In this document: positions 62,822 to 64,000 of the stretch, in pieces
Layout of the letters: each line of letters begins with the position of its first letter
How positions within the stretch are numbered: the stretch's first letter is position 1
NCBI RefSeq assembly: GCF_003425685.1
Contig: NZ_QJKM01000008.1
Location: forward strand, 248,001 to 312,000
DNA length: 64,000 nt
From: Rhizobium terrae
Lineage (GTDB): Bacteria > Pseudomonadota > Alphaproteobacteria > Rhizobiales > Rhizobiaceae
Reading direction: 5' to 3'
The notes under the pieces: model-generated
Told to the model about the DNA's origin: nothing
Databases searched by the model: none
The model's input: the letters and a program-made list of their open reading frames with translations, nothing else
Position numbers and translations under genes: made by a program

Positions 62822-62909
62822 GGGTTTTGCTTCCACACGCTTGTACGTTCGCGCGTTCTCGGCTACCCGCTTATATAACCGTTTTAAGAAAAAGGATCAC
62901 CGGACCGTG

Positions 62910-63404
62910 ATGGCTGAAGACCTGAAGCCCGAAGACGCGAGCGGCGGCAGCGAATGGGTCATGCTGCAGCCCCGGGCGATCTATTTCCTCAACCAGGCGA
63001 ACCATGCGGTGCGCAGCCGGCTGGAAGCGTCGCTCGCGACCCTTCAGATGACCGGCATCCAGTATACGGTGCTGAGCGTCATCGGCAACCGCGACGGCCT
63101 TTCCTCGGCGGAACTGTCGCGCCGCTTCTTCGTCACGCCGCAGACGATGAACGAGCTGATCGGCGGGCTGCAGCGCCGCAATCTCATTACCCGCAAGGAA
63201 GATCCGGCCAATCGCCGCATCCTGCGCATGAGCCTGACGACGGAAGGCAAGCGGATGATCAAGGCCTGCGATGCGGCGGCCGATGCGGTCGAGCGCGAGG
63301 TCTTTTCCTTCCTGCCGCAGGAAAACTACGAACAGCTCCGCGAGCTTTGTCGGCTGGTCGCTCGCAATCTGCGGGAGCGCGACGAGGCCGCCAAGACCGA
63401 GTGA
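62910..63404 (+). CDS. MarR-family transcriptional regulator
   Basis: A 164-residue MarR regulator with the winged HTH AELSRRFFVTPQTMNELIGG and the wing ITRKEDPANRRILRMSLTTE. The start was set at the ATG after a GGATCACCGG stretch; the frame begins further up at 62841 without a ribosome site. It follows the IclR gene by 88 bases. It could repress the tct or hydroxycinnamoyl genes, since MarR proteins often control phenolic-acid catabolism, but its target cannot be read from position alone. Confidence 0.88.
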   Translation: MAEDLKPEDASGGSEWVMLQPRAIYFLNQANHAVRSRLEASLATLQMTGIQYTVLSVIGNRDGLSSAELSRRFFVTPQTMNELIGGLQRRNLITRKEDPANRRILRMSLTTEGKRMIKACDAAADAVEREVFSFLPQENYEQLRELCRLVARNLRERDEAAKTE

Positions 63405-63506
63405 AAAAATCCCGATGCGCCGGCAAGGCGTGTCGAATAGGCTTTCTCAGAGGCGACATCGGGGTAGCAGCCGGATGAACCGGCCGCCGCAACAAAGGAG
63501 AAAGCC

Positions 63507-63847
63507 GTGAAATACATGCTCTTGATCTATCGCGACGAAGCCCTGTTCGCCGCCGCTCCGCGCAGCGGGCCGCATTCGGCGGCCTATGTCGCCTATACGG
63601 AATCGCTGAAGCAGGCCGGCGCCTGGATTTCCGGTGACCGGCTGCAGGTTTCCGATACCGCCAGCACCGGCGCCTCAATGAGGGCAAGGCGGAAATCCTC
63701 GATGGCCCCTATTCGGAAACCAAGGAGCAACTCGGCGGCTATTACCTCATCGAGGCGCCGGATCTCGATGCCGCGCTGGAATGGGCTTCGAAATGCCCCG
63801 CCGCCGTGAACGGCACGATCGAGGTGCGGCCCCTTTGGGTGATATGA
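63507..63847 (+). pseudogene. DGPF/YCII-domain protein gene with apparent frameshift
   Basis: The first frame reads MKYMLLIYRDEALFAAAPRS and goes through about residue 55 (RLQVSDTAST), then becomes Arg/Ser-rich noise. From about 63674 the +2 frame continues RLNEGKAEILDGPYSETKEQ and LGGYYLIEAPDLDAALEWAS to IEVRPLWVI and the stop at 63845-63847. One missing base near 63672-63678 restores a full DGPF protein of about 113 residues. It may be a real mutation or a sequencing error. A ribosome site AAAGGAGAAAG precedes it. Confidence 0.85.
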
Positions 63848-64000
63848 CGACCGCTACGGGCAGGAGCTGGGACGAGGCCGAGCGTGTCGCCCGCCAATCT
63901 TACGGCCGGCTGGTCGCCTTCCTTTCGGCGCGCAGCCGGGATGTCGCGAGCGCCGAGGATGCACTGTCGGAAGCTTTTGCCGCAGCGCTTTCCGATTGGC
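63844..64000 (+). CDS. ECF-type sigma factor (ECF42-like), start only
   Basis: The ATG at 63844 overlaps the DGPF stop as ATGA and the frame runs to the window end (52 codons): RSWDEAERVARQSYGRLVAF, then LSARSRDVASAEDALSEAFA. This matches sigma region 2 of the ECF42 group, which is typically encoded next to DGPF/YCII proteins. The C-terminal SnoaL/TPR-like extension usual for the group lies outside the window. Confidence 0.85.
   Translation, partial: MTTATGRSWDEAERVARQSYGRLVAFLSARSRDVASAEDALSEAFAAALSDW

Overview
The window looks like chromosome or a large replicon of an alphaproteobacterium of the Rhizobiaceae (Rhizobium, Agrobacterium or Sinorhizobium-like). Signs are the GC-rich codon use, the pcaDCHGB operon divergent from pcaQ, an HWE-type sensor kinase, the TIGR02587/TIGR02588 pair, DUF992 and DUF1194 proteins, and many RIME-like palindromic intergenic repeats. 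The content is almost entirely catabolic. I see no tRNA, rRNA, CRISPR array, prophage or insertion sequence.

Layout. 1-2.5 kb: a chemoreceptor cut by the left edge and a LysE exporter. 2.7-7.5 kb: the complete protocatechuate branch of the beta-ketoadipate pathway (pcaD-C-H-G-B) with divergent pcaQ and a recognisable PcaQ box. 7.5-12 kb: housekeeping and unknown genes, including an HtrA-like PDZ protein whose catalytic triad appears lost. 12-14.3 kb: an AraC regulator and pobA, which feed 4-hydroxybenzoate into the pca operon. 14.4-20 kb: PAP2 phosphatase, envelope and unknown proteins, and a response regulator/HWE kinase pair. 20-28 kb: a LysR regulator, two tandem FAD-GcvT demethylating dehydrogenases, a Rieske N-demethylase and a GFA protein, forming a betaine/methylamine demethylation unit. 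28.7-36.5 kb: an operon for gamma-butyrobetaine/carnitine breakdown (BKACE, carnitine dehydrogenase-thioesterase fusion, acyl-CoA dehydrogenase, NDP-forming CoA ligase, CaiD-like hydratase) with a divergent GlxA/CdhR-type regulator. Its product, glycine betaine, is the likely substrate of the 21-28 kb unit, so together they could run from gamma-butyrobetaine to glycine.

36.9-46.7 kb: a phenylpropanoid-like side-chain cluster with a fused double acyl-CoA dehydrogenase, two hydroxycinnamoyl-CoA hydratase/lyase paralogs with substituted substrate-binding residues, an aldehyde dehydrogenase, a FerA-like NDP-forming CoA ligase, an SDR and a LuxR-type regulator. 46.8-62.8 kb: an uncharacterised catabolic region with a VOC protein, alpha/beta hydrolase, FAD monooxygenase, a tripartite tricarboxylate transporter with three tandem binding proteins, class II aldolase, 2-hydroxyacid dehydrogenase, ThDP enzyme, ACMSD-type amidohydrolase, a 111-residue unknown protein, a Rieske ferredoxin and an IclR regulator. 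I think it imports and degrades an unidentified carboxylate, possibly aromatic; the substrate is unknown. 62.9-64 kb: a MarR regulator, then a DGPF/YCII gene with an apparent frameshift overlapping the start of an ECF42-like sigma factor cut by the right edge.

The strongest candidates for undescribed biology are the hydratase/lyase paralogs lacking the phenol-binding tyrosine, the 46.8-62.8 kb pathway with its palindromic operator inside the tct promoter, the NDP-forming ligase of the carnitine operon, and the PDZ pseudoprotease.
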